Part shown: positions 30,898 through 40,505 of the stretch, piece after piece
Position numbering within the stretch: the stretch's first letter is position 1
Layout: each line of letters opens with the position of its first letter
Assembly (NCBI RefSeq): GCF_014805525.1
Contig: NZ_JACFSZ010000001.1
Coordinates: 237,556-301,555, forward strand
Source of the DNA: Rhabdothermincola sediminis
Lineage (GTDB): Bacteria > Actinomycetota > Acidimicrobiia > Acidimicrobiales > Acidimicrobilacustridaceae
DNA length: 64,000 nt
Reading direction: 5' to 3'
The notes under the pieces: generated by a model
Told to the model about the DNA's origin: nothing
Seen by the model: only the letters and a program-made list of their open reading frames with translations
Databases searched by the model: none
Translations under genes and position numbers: made by a program

Positions 30898-30913
30898 TTG
30901 ACCGAGCGGTCAA
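30898..30913. promoter_or_regulatory. TetR-type operator, copy 1
   Basis: TTGACCGAGCGGTCAA is a 6-4-6 palindrome typical of TetR-family operators. It ends 2 nt before the -10 hexamer of the MFS gene, so a bound repressor would block the promoter. Its exact reverse complement occurs at 33050-33065. Confidence 0.65.
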
Positions 30914-30915
30914 GT

Positions 30916-30921
30916 TATGGT
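30916..30921 (+). promoter_or_regulatory. Leaderless-type -10 hexamer (TATGGT)
   Basis: TATGGT lies 7 nt before GTG 30929. An ATG within it at 30917 is therefore an unlikely start for the exporter. Confidence 0.5.
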
Positions 30922-30928
30922 GGCGAGC

Positions 30929-32488
30929 GTGCCTCCCGACCCCTCCACGACCTCCGCGGACGAGGCCGGGCAGCTCACCGTCGAGGCGCCGGGAGCCGAC
31001 GAGGTCGCGATCGTGCCGTGGCCCTTGCTGTGGCGGGACCGCTTCCGGCGGCGGGCCGAGACCAGCGATCGGTACCCGTGGATCGTGCTCATGGCGGCGC
31101 TGTTCGGATTGCTCTCGGTCGGCTTCCTCATCACCGTGCTGTCGGTCTCGATCACCCGCATCGCCGATGATCTCGACACCACCCCGGACGTCCTCACGTG
31201 GGTGATCACGGGACCGATCCTCGCTTACGCGGTGATCGGTCCCGCCGCGGGCAAGCTCGCCGACCTCTTCGGCGCCCGGCGGGTCTACCTCATCAGCATC
31301 ATGGGCGTGGGCGTCTCGGCTGCGCTCACCGCGGCGGCGTGGAACGCGGGATCGCTCATCGGCTTCCGGGTGCTCGGGGCGGCTCTCGGGGCGGCGATCG
31401 GGCCGGCGTCGATCTCGATGATCAACAAGTTGTTCCCGCCGCACCGGCGGGCGCTGGCGCTGGGCTACTGGTCGCTCGTCGCCGCCGGCGGACCGATGCT
31501 CGGTGTGGTGATCGGTGGCCGGGCGGTCGAGGCGTGGGGGTGGCGACTCATCTTCGAGGCGCAGGTGCCCCTGTCCCTGCTGGCCCTGGTCGTCGGATTC
31601 CTGGTGCTGCCCGAGACCGAGCGGCGCCACGACGTCCGCTTCGACGCCGCCGGCTCCGCGGTGCTCGCCTTCGCGGTCGGAGCGCTGCTCCTCGGCTTGA
31701 ACCGCGGTCCGGTGCTCGGCTGGAGCAGCCCGGTCGTGCTGGGAGCGTTCGTGGTGTCGGCACTGGCGTCGGTCGGGTTCGTGTTGGTCGAGCAGCGGGT
31801 GCGGCACCCGCTCGTGCCGTTGCGCTACTTCCGGCGAGCGAACTTCGCGTTCCCGATCGCCAACCAGTTCTTCGCCAACTTCGCGTACATGGGCGGCTTC
31901 ATCATCACCCCGCTGTTCCTGCAGAGCGTGTTCGGCTACGGCGAGGCCCGCACCGGGGATCTCATGGCCCCGCGGCCGCTGGCCTTCGCGATCGCCGGTC
32001 CGGTCGCCGGCTGGGTCACGGTGCGCATCGGCGAGCGGACCAACGCCGTGATCGGTGCCTCGTTGATCACCGCCTCCATGCTCGGCTTGGCCCTCGTCGA
32101 GCCGAGCTCCTCGGACTGGCTGATCGTCGGCGCGCTCGTGCTGTCCGGGGTGGGGATGGGCACCTGTGCGCCGGCCATGGCCGCCGCGGTGGCCAACGCG
32201 GTCGACGAGGTCGATCTCGGGGTGGTGGCGGCGGCCCAGCAGATGGTCGCCCAGGTCGGGGTGGTGGCCGGTATCCAGATCCTCCAGACCGTGCAGGCGG
32301 CCCGCGAGCCGGTGGCCGGTCTGGTCGGCTCGTACCACGCGGCGTTCCTCGCCGGGGCGATCGCGGCGGGCATGGGGGTGCTGTCAGCGCTGTTCGTGCG
32401 CAGTACCCACCGGGACCGGGCGCCCGAACGCGAGCGGGGCGCCCCGGAGGGCGCCCCGCCTGCCTTCGTCGTCACCGCTCGTCGGTGA
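30929..32488 (+). CDS. MFS exporter, DHA2-like
   Basis: 519 residues from GTG. A ~55-residue soluble N-terminus is followed by about 13-14 membrane segments. Typical features are motif A-like KLADLFGARRVYLI after helix 2, the drug:H+ antiporter helix-5 motif with AAGGPMLGVVIGG, and LPETERRHD at the first-half end. DHA2 proteins export drugs or lipids and fatty acids using the proton gradient. The TetR-type operator directly at its promoter predicts induction by a small hydrophobic ligand. The same operator precedes the SCP2 gene, so both may serve lipid or xenobiotic handling. Confidence 0.88.
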   Translation: MPPDPSTTSADEAGQLTVEAPGADEVAIVPWPLLWRDRFRRRAETSDRYPWIVLMAALFGLLSVGFLITVLSVSITRIADDLDTTPDVLTWVITGPILAYAVIGPAAGKLADLFGARRVYLISIMGVGVSAALTAAAWNAGSLIGFRVLGAALGAAIGPASISMINKLFPPHRRALALGYWSLVAAGGPMLGVVIGGRAVEAWGWRLIFEAQVPLSLLALVVGFLVLPETERRHDVRFDAAGSAVLAFAVGALLLGLNRGPVLGWSSPVVLGAFVVSALASVGFVLVEQRVRHPLVPLRYFRRANFAFPIANQFFANFAYMGGFIITPLFLQSVFGYGEARTGDLMAPRPLAFAIAGPVAGWVTVRIGERTNAVIGASLITASMLGLALVEPSSSDWLIVGALVLSGVGMGTCAPAMAAAVANAVDEVDLGVVAAAQQMVAQVGVVAGIQILQTVQAAREPVAGLVGSYHAAFLAGAIAAGMGVLSALFVRSTHRDRAPERERGAPEGAPPAFVVTARR

Positions 32489-32524
32489 CCCTGCCTCCGC
32501 GGACCTCCACGGACGATCAGCGGC

Positions 32525-32938
32525 TCAGGCCGTGATCTCCTTGATCTTCTCGGCGATGGCCTGCGCGTTCGGATCCGGCGCGCCCTGCTGCATCGCCATC
32601 AGCTTGGTCATGTCGCCCTGGACCTTGACCTTGCCGGCCATGAACGCCTGCATGCCCGCCTGCGGGTTCTGGTCGACGAAGATGGCCTTGGCGGTCTCCC
32701 AGTCGACGGTCACCGTCAGATCGGGGTTCTCGAGGTGACCGAGGTCCATCTTGAGCTCACCGTCGGAGGTGTCCATGTGCACATGGATCTCCTCGCCGCC
32801 GTTGAAGGGCGCGTCGGTGATGATCTGGTTCATCCGCACGACGTGTGCGGGCGGGTTCGCTGGCGCCGGCGCCTCGTCACGGATCTTCTTCGCTGCTTCG
32901 ATCCACTCGGGGCTGAGGAACTCGTACTTCTCGGCCAC
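32525..32938 (-). CDS. SCP2 sterol-binding domain protein
   Basis: 137 residues from GTG, chosen because AAGGAG lies 5 nt upstream. After a helix (YEFLSPEWIEAAKKIRDEA) the SCP2 fold is recognisable: strands around HVHMDTSDGELKMDLGHLE, the helix of DWETAKAIFVDQNPQAGMQA, FMAGKVKVQGDMTKLMAMQ and a closing helix. SCP2 domains bind acyl-CoAs and sterol-like lipids in a hydrophobic tunnel. The upstream region has a TACCGT -10 and a TetR-type operator shared with the exporter, suggesting control by lipid-like ligands. Confidence 0.9.
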   Translation of the reverse strand: MAEKYEFLSPEWIEAAKKIRDEAPAPANPPAHVVRMNQIITDAPFNGGEEIHVHMDTSDGELKMDLGHLENPDLTVTVDWETAKAIFVDQNPQAGMQAFMAGKVKVQGDMTKLMAMQQGAPDPNAQAIAEKIKEITA

Positions 32939-33022
32939 GGACACTCCTTCTGTGACTCTCTCTGCGCTGCCCACACCGGCCACGGACCGTTGCCGGAGCT
33001 GCCGCCAGTGGCGGCGGGAGAC

Positions 33023-33028
33023 ACGGTA
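33023..33028 (-). promoter_or_regulatory. Probable -10 for the SCP2 gene (TACCGT on the minus strand)
   Basis: TACCGT lies about 85 nt upstream of the SCP2 start. The expected -35 region (about 33046-33051) touches the operator at 33050-33065. The transcript would carry a leader with a normal ribosome site. Confidence 0.4.
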
Positions 33029-33049
33029 GCGCAGGTGCCCCGAGCTTGC

Positions 33050-33065
33050 TTGACCGCTCGGTCAA
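33050..33065. promoter_or_regulatory. TetR-type operator, copy 2
   Basis: TTGACCGCTCGGTCAA is the exact reverse complement of the 16-mer at 30898-30913. It lies between the divergent SCP2 and ferredoxin genes, next to the probable SCP2 -35 region, and could control one or both. No TetR gene is in the window. Confidence 0.65.
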
Positions 33066-33178
33066 GATTGGATCGGGGCTCCAGTCCACCGCTGGGAACT
33101 GCCGGCGCTCGTACCCCGCCGCGGGTGAGCGTCGGTGAGGCGAGGCGTGGCTGCGTGGGAGAGCTCGGTGAGGAAGCG

Positions 33179-33481
33179 GTGAGCGCGGGGCGCGACCAGC
33201 GGTTGGCGACCTGCCAGCGGAACCCGAAGTGGCAGCGTCCGCCGCTGTTCATCGACATGGCGGCGTGCATCAACTGCGACACCTGCATCCGCCACTGCCC
33301 CCCACCGTTCGGCGCCATCTTCAACCACGGGATCGACGTCGTCGTCATCCCCGAGCTGTGCTCGGGCTGCAGGGAATGCGTCGACCCCTGCCCTGTCGAC
33401 TGCATCCACCCCGCCCCGGACTGGTCGTCCGCACCCGATGACTGGTGGGACGAGCCGGCCCTTCGCGACCCGTACCGCTAG
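33179..33481 (+). CDS. Ferredoxin, two 4Fe-4S motifs
   Basis: 100 residues from the GTG chosen here. Two cluster motifs are seen: CINCDTCIRHCP (about 31-42) and CSGCRECVDPCPVDC (about 62-76), fitting two 4Fe-4S clusters; the first motif continues into PPPFGAIFNHGID, unlike short clostridial ferredoxins. It is a soluble electron carrier, partner unknown. The start is uncertain: GTGs further upstream (for example at 33125) stay in frame, and none has a good ribosome site. It lies downstream of the TetR-type operator. Confidence 0.8.
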   Translation: MSAGRDQRLATCQRNPKWQRPPLFIDMAACINCDTCIRHCPPPFGAIFNHGIDVVVIPELCSGCRECVDPCPVDCIHPAPDWSSAPDDWWDEPALRDPYR

Positions 33482-33508
33482 CCGTTCGCGGAGGCCATCC
33501 GCCGATCC

Positions 33509-33514
33509 TACGAT
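33509..33514 (+). promoter_or_regulatory. Leaderless-type -10 hexamer (TACGAT)
   Basis: TACGAT lies 9 nt before the gatC ATG, with no Shine-Dalgarno. Confidence 0.45.
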
Positions 33515-33523
33515 GGGTCGCCT

Positions 33524-33826
33524 ATGTCCGAGCCGATCTCGCGGGCCGACGTCGCGCACGTGGCGCGGCTGGCCCGCCTCTCGCTGACCGACGACGAGCT
33601 GGACCTGTTCACCGGGCAGCTCGCCGCGGTGCTCGACCACGCCCGGGATGTCGAAGCGCTCGACCTCGACGACGTGGAGCCCACGACTCACCCCTATCCC
33701 TTGGCCAATGTCTTCCGTGACGACGAGGTCGCACCAGGCGTCGATCGCGACGAGGTGCTCGCCCAGGCGCCGGCTGTCGAGGATGGGCGCTTCCGGGTTC
33801 CCCCCATCCTGGGAGAGGAACCGTGA
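33524..33826 (+). CDS. gatC: Asp-tRNA(Asn)/Glu-tRNA(Gln) amidotransferase subunit C
   Basis: 100 residues, usual for GatC. The N-terminal [20 protein letters not shown] and [20 protein letters not shown] and the late RVPPIL segment are family hallmarks. GatC wraps around GatA and GatB and stabilises the complex, which amidates mischarged Glu-tRNA(Gln) or Asp-tRNA(Asn). First gene of gatCAB; its stop overlaps the gatA GTG (GTGA). Confidence 0.95.
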   Translation: MSEPISRADVAHVARLARLSLTDDELDLFTGQLAAVLDHARDVEALDLDDVEPTTHPYPLANVFRDDEVAPGVDRDEVLAQAPAVEDGRFRVPPILGEEP

Positions 33827-35250
33827 GCGCGCAGGAGCTGGCCGCGGCGATCCGAGCCGGCGAGCGCTCGGCCCGAGACGTGCTCGACGAGCACCTCGCG
33901 ACCATCGAGGCCCGTGAGCCGCAGATCCACGCGTTCAACCTCGTGCTGGCCGACGAAGCCCGAGCGGCGGCGGAGGCGATCGACCGGCGGGTGGCGGCGG
34001 GCGAGGACCCGGGGCCCCTGGCCGGCGTGCCGGTGGCGTTGAAGGACAACCTCTGCACCCGGGGCACGCCCACCACCTGTTCGTCGCGCATCCTCGAGGG
34101 GTGGTGCCCCCCCTACGACGCCACCGTGGTGGAGCGGCTGCGGGCCGCTGGCGCGGTCATCGTCGGCAAGACCAATCTGGACGAGTTCGCGATGGGCAGC
34201 TCGACGGAGAACTCCGCCTTCGGCCCGACCCGCAACCCCCACGACGAGACGAGAGTGCCCGGCGGCTCCAGCGGCGGCAGCGCGGCGGCGGTCGCGGCGG
34301 GCTTCGTCCCGGTCGCGCTCGGCTCCGACACCGGCGGATCGATCCGCCAGCCCGCCGCGCTGTGCGGCGTGGTGGGGGTGAAGCCCACCTACGGGCTCGT
34401 GTCGCGCTACGGCTTGGTTGCGTTCGCGTCGTCGCTGGACCAGATCGGGCCTCTGACCACCACCGTGGCCGACGCGGCGCTCGTGCTCGAGGTCATCGCC
34501 GGCCACGACCCGCGTGACAGCACCTCGATCCCCGAACCGGTCCCTGCTCTCTCCGCGGTGCTCGACCACGGGGTGGAGGGCCTGCGCATCGGTGTGGTGT
34601 CCGAGCTGCTGGGCCAAGGGGTGGCAGCGGACGTGGTGGCGCGGGTCCACGCCGCTGCCGACGCGCTGGCGCGGGCGGGCGCGACGGTCGAGCCGGTGTC
34701 GGTGCCGGCTGTCACCTACGGCCTGTCCGCGTACTACCTCATCGCGCCGGCCGAGGCGTCGAGCAACCTGGCCCGCTACGACGGAGTGCGTTACGGGCCA
34801 CGGGTCGACGCGGCGACCACCGGGGAGATGATGACCGCCACCCGTACCCGGGGGTTCGGGGCCGAGGTCAAACGCCGCATCATGCTCGGCACCTACGCCC
34901 TGTCCGCCGGCTACTACGACGCCTACTACGGCAAGGCCTTGCGGGTGCGCACCCTCATCGGGCGCGACTTCGCGGCGGCCTACGAGCACCATGACCTGCT
35001 CCTCTCGCCGACCTCGCCCACTACCGCGTTCCCGCTCGGGGACAAGACCGCCGATCCGCTGTCGATGTACCTCTCCGACGTGTGCACCATCCCGAGCAAC
35101 CTGGCCGGCCATCCCGCGGTTTCCGTGCCGTTCGGGACGGGAGCCGACGGGTTGCCCGTCGGGGTGCAGCTGCTGGCCCCGGCCCTGCACGAGGCGACCC
35201 TGCTCCGAGCCGCCGCCGTGCTCGAGCTGGCGAGGGAGGAGGCGTCATGA
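33823..35250 (+). CDS. gatA: Asp-tRNA(Asn)/Glu-tRNA(Gln) amidotransferase subunit A
   Basis: 475 residues. The amidase-signature catalytic triad is visible: Lys in [11 protein letters not shown] (about residue 70), cis-Ser in [15 protein letters not shown], and nucleophile Ser in [16 protein letters not shown]. It hydrolyses glutamine and channels ammonia to GatB. Length is typical. It overlaps gatC upstream and gatB downstream (ATGA), so the three subunits are co-translated. Confidence 0.97.
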   Translation: MSAQELAAAIRAGERSARDVLDEHLATIEAREPQIHAFNLVLADEARAAAEAIDRRVAAGEDPGPLAGVPVALKDNLCTRGTPTTCSSRILEGWCPPYDATVVERLRAAGAVIVGKTNLDEFAMGSSTENSAFGPTRNPHDETRVPGGSSGGSAAAVAAGFVPVALGSDTGGSIRQPAALCGVVGVKPTYGLVSRYGLVAFASSLDQIGPLTTTVADAALVLEVIAGHDPRDSTSIPEPVPALSAVLDHGVEGLRIGVVSELLGQGVAADVVARVHAAADALARAGATVEPVSVPAVTYGLSAYYLIAPAEASSNLARYDGVRYGPRVDAATTGEMMTATRTRGFGAEVKRRIMLGTYALSAGYYDAYYGKALRVRTLIGRDFAAAYEHHDLLLSPTSPTTAFPLGDKTADPLSMYLSDVCTIPSNLAGHPAVSVPFGTGADGLPVGVQLLAPALHEATLLRAAAVLELAREEAS

Positions 35251-36710
35251 CCACCATCACCAGCGCGACCACCGGGCGCGAGTGGGAGTACGTGATCGGC
35301 CTCGAGGTGCACTGCGAGCTGGCCACCGCCACCAAGCTGTTCTGCGCGTGCCCGAACGAGTTCGGCGCCGAGCCCAACACCAACGTCTGCCCGGTGTGCC
35401 TGGGGCTCCCCGGTTCCCTCCCGGTGCTCAACCGCCGAGCGGTCGAACTGGCCATGCGGCTCGGTCGAGCGCTGCACTGCACCGTGGAACCGTCGGTGTT
35501 CGCCCGGAAGAACTACTTCTATCCGGACATGCCGAAGGACTACCAGATCAGCCAGTACGACCGACCCACCAACGTCGACGGCTGGCTCGAGCTGGCCGAT
35601 GGCACCCGGGTGGGCATCGAGCGGGCGCACATCGAGGAGGACACGGGCAAGAGCACCCACGTGGGCGGTGGCGGGCGCATCCACGAGGCCGGGTATTCGT
35701 TGGTGGACTACAACCGGGCCGGGGTGCCACTGGTGGAGATCGTGTCCCGCCCCGATCTGCGTTCCCCCGACCAGGCCAAGGCGTACGTGAGCGAGCTGCG
35801 CGGCGTCCTGTTGGCCACCGGGGCGAGCGACGCGAAGATGGAAGAGGGGTCGCTACGGGTCGACGCGAACGTGTCCGTGCGCCCGGTGGGCGAGACGTCG
35901 TTCGGCACCCGCTGTGAGATCAAGAACCTGAACTCGCTGCGTTCGCTGGGGCGGGCGATCGAGTACGAAGCCCGGCGCCAGATCGACCTGCTGGAGTCCG
36001 GCGAGCGGGTGGTGCAGGAGACCCGGCACTGGGACGAGGAGGGTGGGCGCACCCGTTCGGGGCGGTCCAAGGAGGAGGCCGAGGACTACCGCTACTTCCA
36101 GGAGCCGGACCTGGTACCGCTGGTCCCCGATCCGGCGTGGATCGCCGCCATCGACGAGTCGATGCCGTTGCTCCCGGCCGACCGCCGGGCCCGACTGGCC
36201 GAGGTGGTCGGCGGGCCGTCGGCGGCCGCCACGGCGATCGCGATCGCCGTCGAGCGCGGCCTCGACGGGCTGGCGCTGCAGGCCATCGCCGCCGGTGGCG
36301 ACCCCGGGCGGGTGCTGACCCACGTCGAGCACGACCTGGCGGTCGACGGCGCCGAGCGGCTCGACCCGGCGTCGCTGGCCGCGCTGGTGCAGATGGAGGT
36401 CGACGGCCAGCTCACGGCCACCCAGGCCAAGCAGGTGCTCGCCGAGATGATCGAGACCGGCAGCGACCCGGGGGCGATCGCCCTCGCCCGGGGCTTCGAG
36501 GCCATGGACACCGCCGAGCTGGAGGTCGTCGTCGATGAGCTCATCGCCGCGCACCCCGGCGAGTGGGATGAATTCGTCTCGGGCGACGACAAGCGTCGGG
36601 GCAAGTTGACCGGCTTCTTCGTCGGACAGGTCATGAAGGCCACCAAGGGCAAGGCCGACGGCAAGGTGGTGACCCGGCTCCTCGAAGATCGGCGTGCAGG
36701 CAGCAACTAG
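35247..36710 (+). CDS. gatB: Asp-tRNA(Asn)/Glu-tRNA(Gln) amidotransferase subunit B
   Basis: 487 residues. The N-terminal cradle domain has [19 protein letters not shown] and [17 protein letters not shown], with the Cys ligands of the zinc site; [18 protein letters not shown] and the kinase-like core follow. The C-terminal helical YqeY-like tail (from about 330) binds tRNA and ends [16 protein letters not shown]. GatB phosphorylates the misacylated tRNA and transfers ammonia. It ends the gatCAB operon. Confidence 0.97.
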   Translation: MTTITSATTGREWEYVIGLEVHCELATATKLFCACPNEFGAEPNTNVCPVCLGLPGSLPVLNRRAVELAMRLGRALHCTVEPSVFARKNYFYPDMPKDYQISQYDRPTNVDGWLELADGTRVGIERAHIEEDTGKSTHVGGGGRIHEAGYSLVDYNRAGVPLVEIVSRPDLRSPDQAKAYVSELRGVLLATGASDAKMEEGSLRVDANVSVRPVGETSFGTRCEIKNLNSLRSLGRAIEYEARRQIDLLESGERVVQETRHWDEEGGRTRSGRSKEEAEDYRYFQEPDLVPLVPDPAWIAAIDESMPLLPADRRARLAEVVGGPSAAATAIAIAVERGLDGLALQAIAAGGDPGRVLTHVEHDLAVDGAERLDPASLAALVQMEVDGQLTATQAKQVLAEMIETGSDPGAIALARGFEAMDTAELEVVVDELIAAHPGEWDEFVSGDDKRRGKLTGFFVGQVMKATKGKADGKVVTRLLEDRRAGSN

Positions 36711-36754
36711 GGTTTGCGCACCCCCGCCCGGGGGGCTCGACGAAGGAGAGGTCC

Positions 36755-37270
36755 ATGCGCAAGCTGGGTGCGCTGTTGCTCGCTGGTCTGTTTCTGGCCG
36801 GTCTGGTGGGCTGCAGCAGTAAGAAGAGCGACACGACGACGGAAGCAGGAGGTCGGGAGACCGCCGGGACCTCGGCGGAGACCGAGAGCGCCGAAGGGGA
36901 GGGGGGTTCGGGTGACAGCTCCTCCGGTGACAGCTCCTCCGGTGGCAGCGCCTCGACGGACGAGCTCGACCTCAGCAACCTCGGCGGGCTCGGCAACTGC
37001 CTCGAGATCGGGGCGGCCTACGCGAGCGTCCACCTGAACGCCTTGGGCGCCGGCGACGAGCAGACCAGGGCCGAGCTGCAGAAGGCGCTCGACGACCTCG
37101 AGGGTGAGCTGCCCGACGACATCCGCGACGACCTCCAGGTGATCGCCGACGGGATCTCGAGGAGCAAGAACCTGGTTGAGGTCGGGGAGTTCTTCGACAG
37201 CGAGGAATACACGAAGGCCAACGCGAACATCGAGCGGTACATCAACGAGGAGTGCGGCACGAGCGGGTGA
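36755..37270 (+). CDS. Small lipoprotein, function unknown
   Basis: 171 residues, ATG preceded by AAGGAGAGG. The signal peptide MRKLGALLLAGLFLAGLVGC ends in a lipobox (LVGC, Cys20). A low-complexity Thr/Glu/Gly/Ser linker (about 21-72) includes a 15-nt tandem repeat. The mature domain (about 73-171) is acidic and helical with two cysteines (GNCLEIG and NEECGTS). It should be anchored on the outer face of the membrane. No family was recognised. A bidirectional hairpin follows 20 nt after the stop. Confidence 0.75.
   Translation: MRKLGALLLAGLFLAGLVGCSSKKSDTTTEAGGRETAGTSAETESAEGEGGSGDSSSGDSSSGGSASTDELDLSNLGGLGNCLEIGAAYASVHLNALGAGDEQTRAELQKALDDLEGELPDDIRDDLQVIADGISRSKNLVEVGEFFDSEEYTKANANIERYINEECGTSG
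36911..36955 (+). repeat. 15-nt tandem repeat inside a lipoprotein linker
   Basis: GGTGACAGCTCCTCC occurs twice in direct succession, then a third time with changes (GGTGGCAGCGCCTCG). It encodes GDSSS-type units of the lipoprotein linker and could vary in copy number. Confidence 0.75.
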
Positions 37271-37290
37271 TCTCCACGCGGCCTCGTAGC

Positions 37291-37349
37291 CACTCGAACC
37301 GGTCAGCCGGGGTGTCGGGACGTGCCCGTCCGGCTGGTCGGTTCGAGTG
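37291..37349. terminator. Bidirectional hairpin between lipoprotein and MATE genes
   Basis: Arms 37291-37310 and 37330-37349 pair at 18 of 20 positions around a 19-nt loop. The hairpin overlaps the last codons of the minus-strand MATE gene and lies just past the lipoprotein gene. No T run is present, as usual for this GC-rich sequence. Confidence 0.65.
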
Positions 37350-38682
37350 GGTGGACCGGTGACCGGTCCGGGCCGACGACCACCCACTGCTCACCGGCGA
37401 ACCGCAGTCCCAGGGTGACTGCTCGCACCCCCATGAAGATGATCAGCGCGCCCCACAGCCAGCCGATCCCGCCGTCGTAGAGCAGCACGCCGATCGCCGC
37501 CGGGACGAAGGCCACGACGGCCACCACCATCGCCCAGGCCAGGTAGCCAAGGTCACCCGCGCCGATCAGGATGCCGTCCAGCGCGAACACGAACCCGTTG
37601 AGCGGCTGCATGATCGCCACGAACACCAGCAGGAACGACGTGAGGCTGATCACCAGGGCGTCGTCGGTGAAGACCTCGGGGAGCGCCCAGCGGGTGAGCA
37701 AGACCCCCGCGCCGAGCACCACGCCGACCACGATGCTCAGCTCGATCATCCGCCCTGCCGCGGCCCGGGCCACCCCTGGCTCGGCGGCGCCGAGGAACCG
37801 TCCGGTGAGCGCCTGGCCGGCGATCGCCAGCGCGTCGAGGGCCAGCGCGAGGAGGCTCCAGATCTCGAACGCGATCTGGTGGGCAGCCACCTCCGGGGAC
37901 CCGATCCGGGTCGCCACGGCGGTGGCGAGGAGGAACGCCCCCCGCAGCGCGGCCGTGCGGATGAAGAGGTCGCGACCAACGGCGACCAGCCGGCGGAGGC
38001 TGTGCGGGTCGGGTCGCAGGGGCACCCTGTGACGGCGGACCGCACGCCGGACCCACAGGACGTACACCGCCGCCGAGCCCCACTGCGCGATCACGGTGGA
38101 GAGCGCCGAGGCGCCGATGGCGAAGCCGAGCCCGATGATGAGCACGAGCTCGAGGCCCAGGTTGAACGCCGCAGAGCACACGGCGACGAGTAGCGGGGTC
38201 CGGGTGTCCTGCAGGCCGCGCAGGTAGCCGGTGCCGGCGAGTACCACCAGCATGGCGGGGATGCCGATCAGGCTGATGCGCAGGTAGGTCAACGCTTCGG
38301 TGCGCACGGATCCGCTGGCGCCCACCAGGGCGACCAGCGGTCCGGCGAGCGCGTAGCCGGCAACGGCGAGGACCATCCCGACGAGCATCGCCAGCCACAT
38401 GCCCTGTACGGCCTCGTGGGCGGCTCGGCGCTCGTCGCCCGCCCCGAGGAGGCGGGCCACCGAGGCAGTGGTGCCATAGGCCAGGAAGATGAACAGCGAG
38501 TAGCCGATCAGCAGGATGCTGCTGGCCACGGCCAGCCCGGCGAGGGGCTCAGTGCCCAGGTGCCCGACCACCGCCGTGTCGGCGAGGACGTAGAGAGGCT
38601 CGGCCATCAGGGCACCGAGCGCGGGGAGGGCCAACCTCAGGATCTCGGCGTCGTGCGGATCGCGCCGCAACGGATGTCTCAC
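37303..38682 (-). CDS. MATE family efflux transporter (DinF-like)
   Basis: 459 residues from GTG. The N-terminus DAEILRLALPALGALMAEPL, then YVLADTAVVGHLGTEPLAGL, is the MATE opening. About 12 membrane segments form two homologous halves, the second beginning near LFIRTAALRGAFLLAT with the VAAHQIAFEIWSLLAL signature. It exports cationic or toxic compounds using Na+ or H+. The longer upstream frame is antisense to ilvD and was not used. No regulator is adjacent. Confidence 0.9.
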   Translation of the reverse strand: MRHPLRRDPHDAEILRLALPALGALMAEPLYVLADTAVVGHLGTEPLAGLAVASSILLIGYSLFIFLAYGTTASVARLLGAGDERRAAHEAVQGMWLAMLVGMVLAVAGYALAGPLVALVGASGSVRTEALTYLRISLIGIPAMLVVLAGTGYLRGLQDTRTPLLVAVCSAAFNLGLELVLIIGLGFAIGASALSTVIAQWGSAAVYVLWVRRAVRRHRVPLRPDPHSLRRLVAVGRDLFIRTAALRGAFLLATAVATRIGSPEVAAHQIAFEIWSLLALALDALAIAGQALTGRFLGAAEPGVARAAAGRMIELSIVVGVVLGAGVLLTRWALPEVFTDDALVISLTSFLLVFVAIMQPLNGFVFALDGILIGAGDLGYLAWAMVVAVVAFVPAAIGVLLYDGGIGWLWGALIIFMGVRAVTLGLRFAGEQWVVVGPDRSPVHPLEPTSRTGTSRHPG

Positions 38683-38766
38683 GGTGCGTGGAGCATGAGT
38701 CGGAGCAGGGACGGACGGGTAGGGAGGCGGGCAGGTCTCGCGGCGCGAGTGGCCGGCGGGGGAGCC

Positions 38767-38772
38767 TAACCT
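38767..38772 (+). promoter_or_regulatory. Leaderless-type -10 hexamer (TAACCT)
   Basis: TAACCT lies 7 nt before the ilvD ATG with no Shine-Dalgarno. Confidence 0.5.
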
Positions 38773-38779
38773 TCGGGGC

Positions 38780-40459
38780 ATGACGAACCCCATGAAGCCC
38801 CGCTCGCACGAGGTCACCGACGGCTTCGAGCGTGCGCCCGCCAGGGCGATGCTCCGAGCGGTGGGCATGACCGACGACGACTGGGACAAGCCCCAGATCG
38901 GGGTGTGCTCGTCGTGGAACGAGGTGACCCCCTGCAACCTGCCCTTGGACCGGCTGGCGAAGCGGGCCAAGGAGGGCGTGCGGGCGGCCGGCGGGTTCCC
39001 CATCGAGTTCACCACCATCGCGGTGAGCGACGGCATCTCGATGGGTCACGAGGGGATGCGGGCGTCGCTGGTCAGCCGGGAGGTGATCGCGGACTCGGTC
39101 GAGACCATGATGCACGCCGAGCGCTTCGACGCCATGGTGACCTTCGCCGGCTGTGACAAGTCGCTGCCGGGCATGCTCATGGCCGCGGCCCGCCTCAACC
39201 TGCCATCGGTGTTCGTCTACGGCGGCTCGATCCTGCCCGGCAACTGCAACGGCCAGGTCCTCGACATCGTGTCGGTGTTCGAAGCGGTGGGGGCGCGCGC
39301 CGCCGGCGAGATCACCCAGGAGGAGCTCGACCGGATCGAGCGCAACGCGTGCCCCACCGAGGGGAGCTGCGGCGGCATGTTCACCGCCAACACCATGGCC
39401 TCGGTCGGCGAGGCGCTCGGCATGTCGCTGCCGGGCTCCGCCTCGCCCCCCGCGGTGGACCGCCGCCGCGACGACATCGCCCGGGCCAGCGGCGCGGCGG
39501 TCGTCGAGCTGCTGCGCCTCGGCATCCGGCCCCGGGACATCATGACCAAGGCCGCGTTCGAGAACGCCATCGCAGTGGTGATGGCGCTCGGCGGCTCGAC
39601 CAACGCGGTGTTGCACCTGCTGGCCATCGCCAACGAAGCGAGGGTCGAGCTCGAGCTGGACGACTTCAATCGGGTCGCGGCCCGGGTCCCGCACATCGCG
39701 GACACCAAGCCCCACGGGCAGTACCACATGACCGACATCGACCGCATCGGTGGGGTGCCGGTGGTCATGCGAGAGCTGCTCGAGGCCGGTCTGCTGCACG
39801 GTGACTGCCTGACCGTGACCGGCAAGACCGTGGCCGAGAACCTCGCTGCGCTCGATCCGCCCGCTCCGGACGGTGAGGTGGTGCACCGGGTACGCGACCC
39901 CATCCACGAGGTCGGAGGCATCGCGGTGCTCACGGGCTCCCTGGCGCCGAAGGGCGCGGTGGTGAAGGTGGCCGGGTTGGACTTCGACCGCTTCGAAGGC
40001 GTGGCCCGGGTCTTCGACGGTGAGGCGGCGGCCATGGAGGCCATCCTGGCCGGGAGGATCGATCCCGGCGACGTGGTGGTCATCCGCTACGAAGGACCCA
40101 AGGGCGGGCCGGGCATGCGCGAGATGCTGGCCGTCACCGGTGCGATGAAGGGCGCAGGCCGGGGCGCCGACGCGGCGCTGGTGACCGACGGCCGGTTCTC
40201 CGGTGGCACCCACGGGTTCTGTGTGGGCCATGTGGCGCCCGAAGCGGTTGACGGCGGGCCGATCGCCTTCGTCGAGGACGGTGACCGCATCGTGATCGAC
40301 GCCGATGCGCACACCATCGACCTGCTGGTCGAGCCCACCGAGCTCGAGCGTCGCCGCCTGAACTGGAAGTTGCCTGAGCCCCGCTACACCACCGGTGTGC
40401 TGGCCAAGTACGCCCGGCTGGCGCAGGGCGCGGAGCGCGGTGCGATCACCGAAGCCTGA
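38780..40459 (+). CDS. ilvD: Dihydroxy-acid dehydratase
   Basis: 559 residues. IlvD/Edd motifs are the Fe-S Cys ligands in [28 protein letters not shown] and [16 protein letters not shown], and the C-terminal [11 protein letters not shown], with [12 protein letters not shown] between. It dehydrates 2,3-dihydroxy-isovalerate and -methylvalerate, a late shared step of Val, Leu and Ile synthesis. It lies just upstream of the ilvB attenuator region but has its own leaderless promoter, so it is not under that attenuator. Length is standard and residues are intact. Confidence 0.97.
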   Translation: MTNPMKPRSHEVTDGFERAPARAMLRAVGMTDDDWDKPQIGVCSSWNEVTPCNLPLDRLAKRAKEGVRAAGGFPIEFTTIAVSDGISMGHEGMRASLVSREVIADSVETMMHAERFDAMVTFAGCDKSLPGMLMAAARLNLPSVFVYGGSILPGNCNGQVLDIVSVFEAVGARAAGEITQEELDRIERNACPTEGSCGGMFTANTMASVGEALGMSLPGSASPPAVDRRRDDIARASGAAVVELLRLGIRPRDIMTKAAFENAIAVVMALGGSTNAVLHLLAIANEARVELELDDFNRVAARVPHIADTKPHGQYHMTDIDRIGGVPVVMRELLEAGLLHGDCLTVTGKTVAENLAALDPPAPDGEVVHRVRDPIHEVGGIAVLTGSLAPKGAVVKVAGLDFDRFEGVARVFDGEAAAMEAILAGRIDPGDVVVIRYEGPKGGPGMREMLAVTGAMKGAGRGADAALVTDGRFSGGTHGFCVGHVAPEAVDGGPIAFVEDGDRIVIDADAHTIDLLVEPTELERRRLNWKLPEPRYTTGVLAKYARLAQGAERGAITEA

Positions 40460-40467
40460 GACGGAGG

Positions 40468-40496
40468 TTGCCTCGGCGCCGGGGCCGTGGCACGCT
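40468..40496 (+). promoter_or_regulatory. Promoter of the ilvBN leader
   Basis: TTGCCT (40468-40473) and CACGCT (40491-40496) are separated by 17 nt. The leader-peptide ATG begins 9 nt after the -10, so the leader RNA would start at or next to that codon. Confidence 0.5.
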
Positions 40497-40505
40497 GGTG
40501 GCGTC

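Noticed and set aside
29975..32338. 787-codon minus-strand frame over the kinase end and the DHA2 exporter
   Set aside because: It is antisense to two genes with clear family motifs and has low-complexity His/Arg/Asp/Ser composition.
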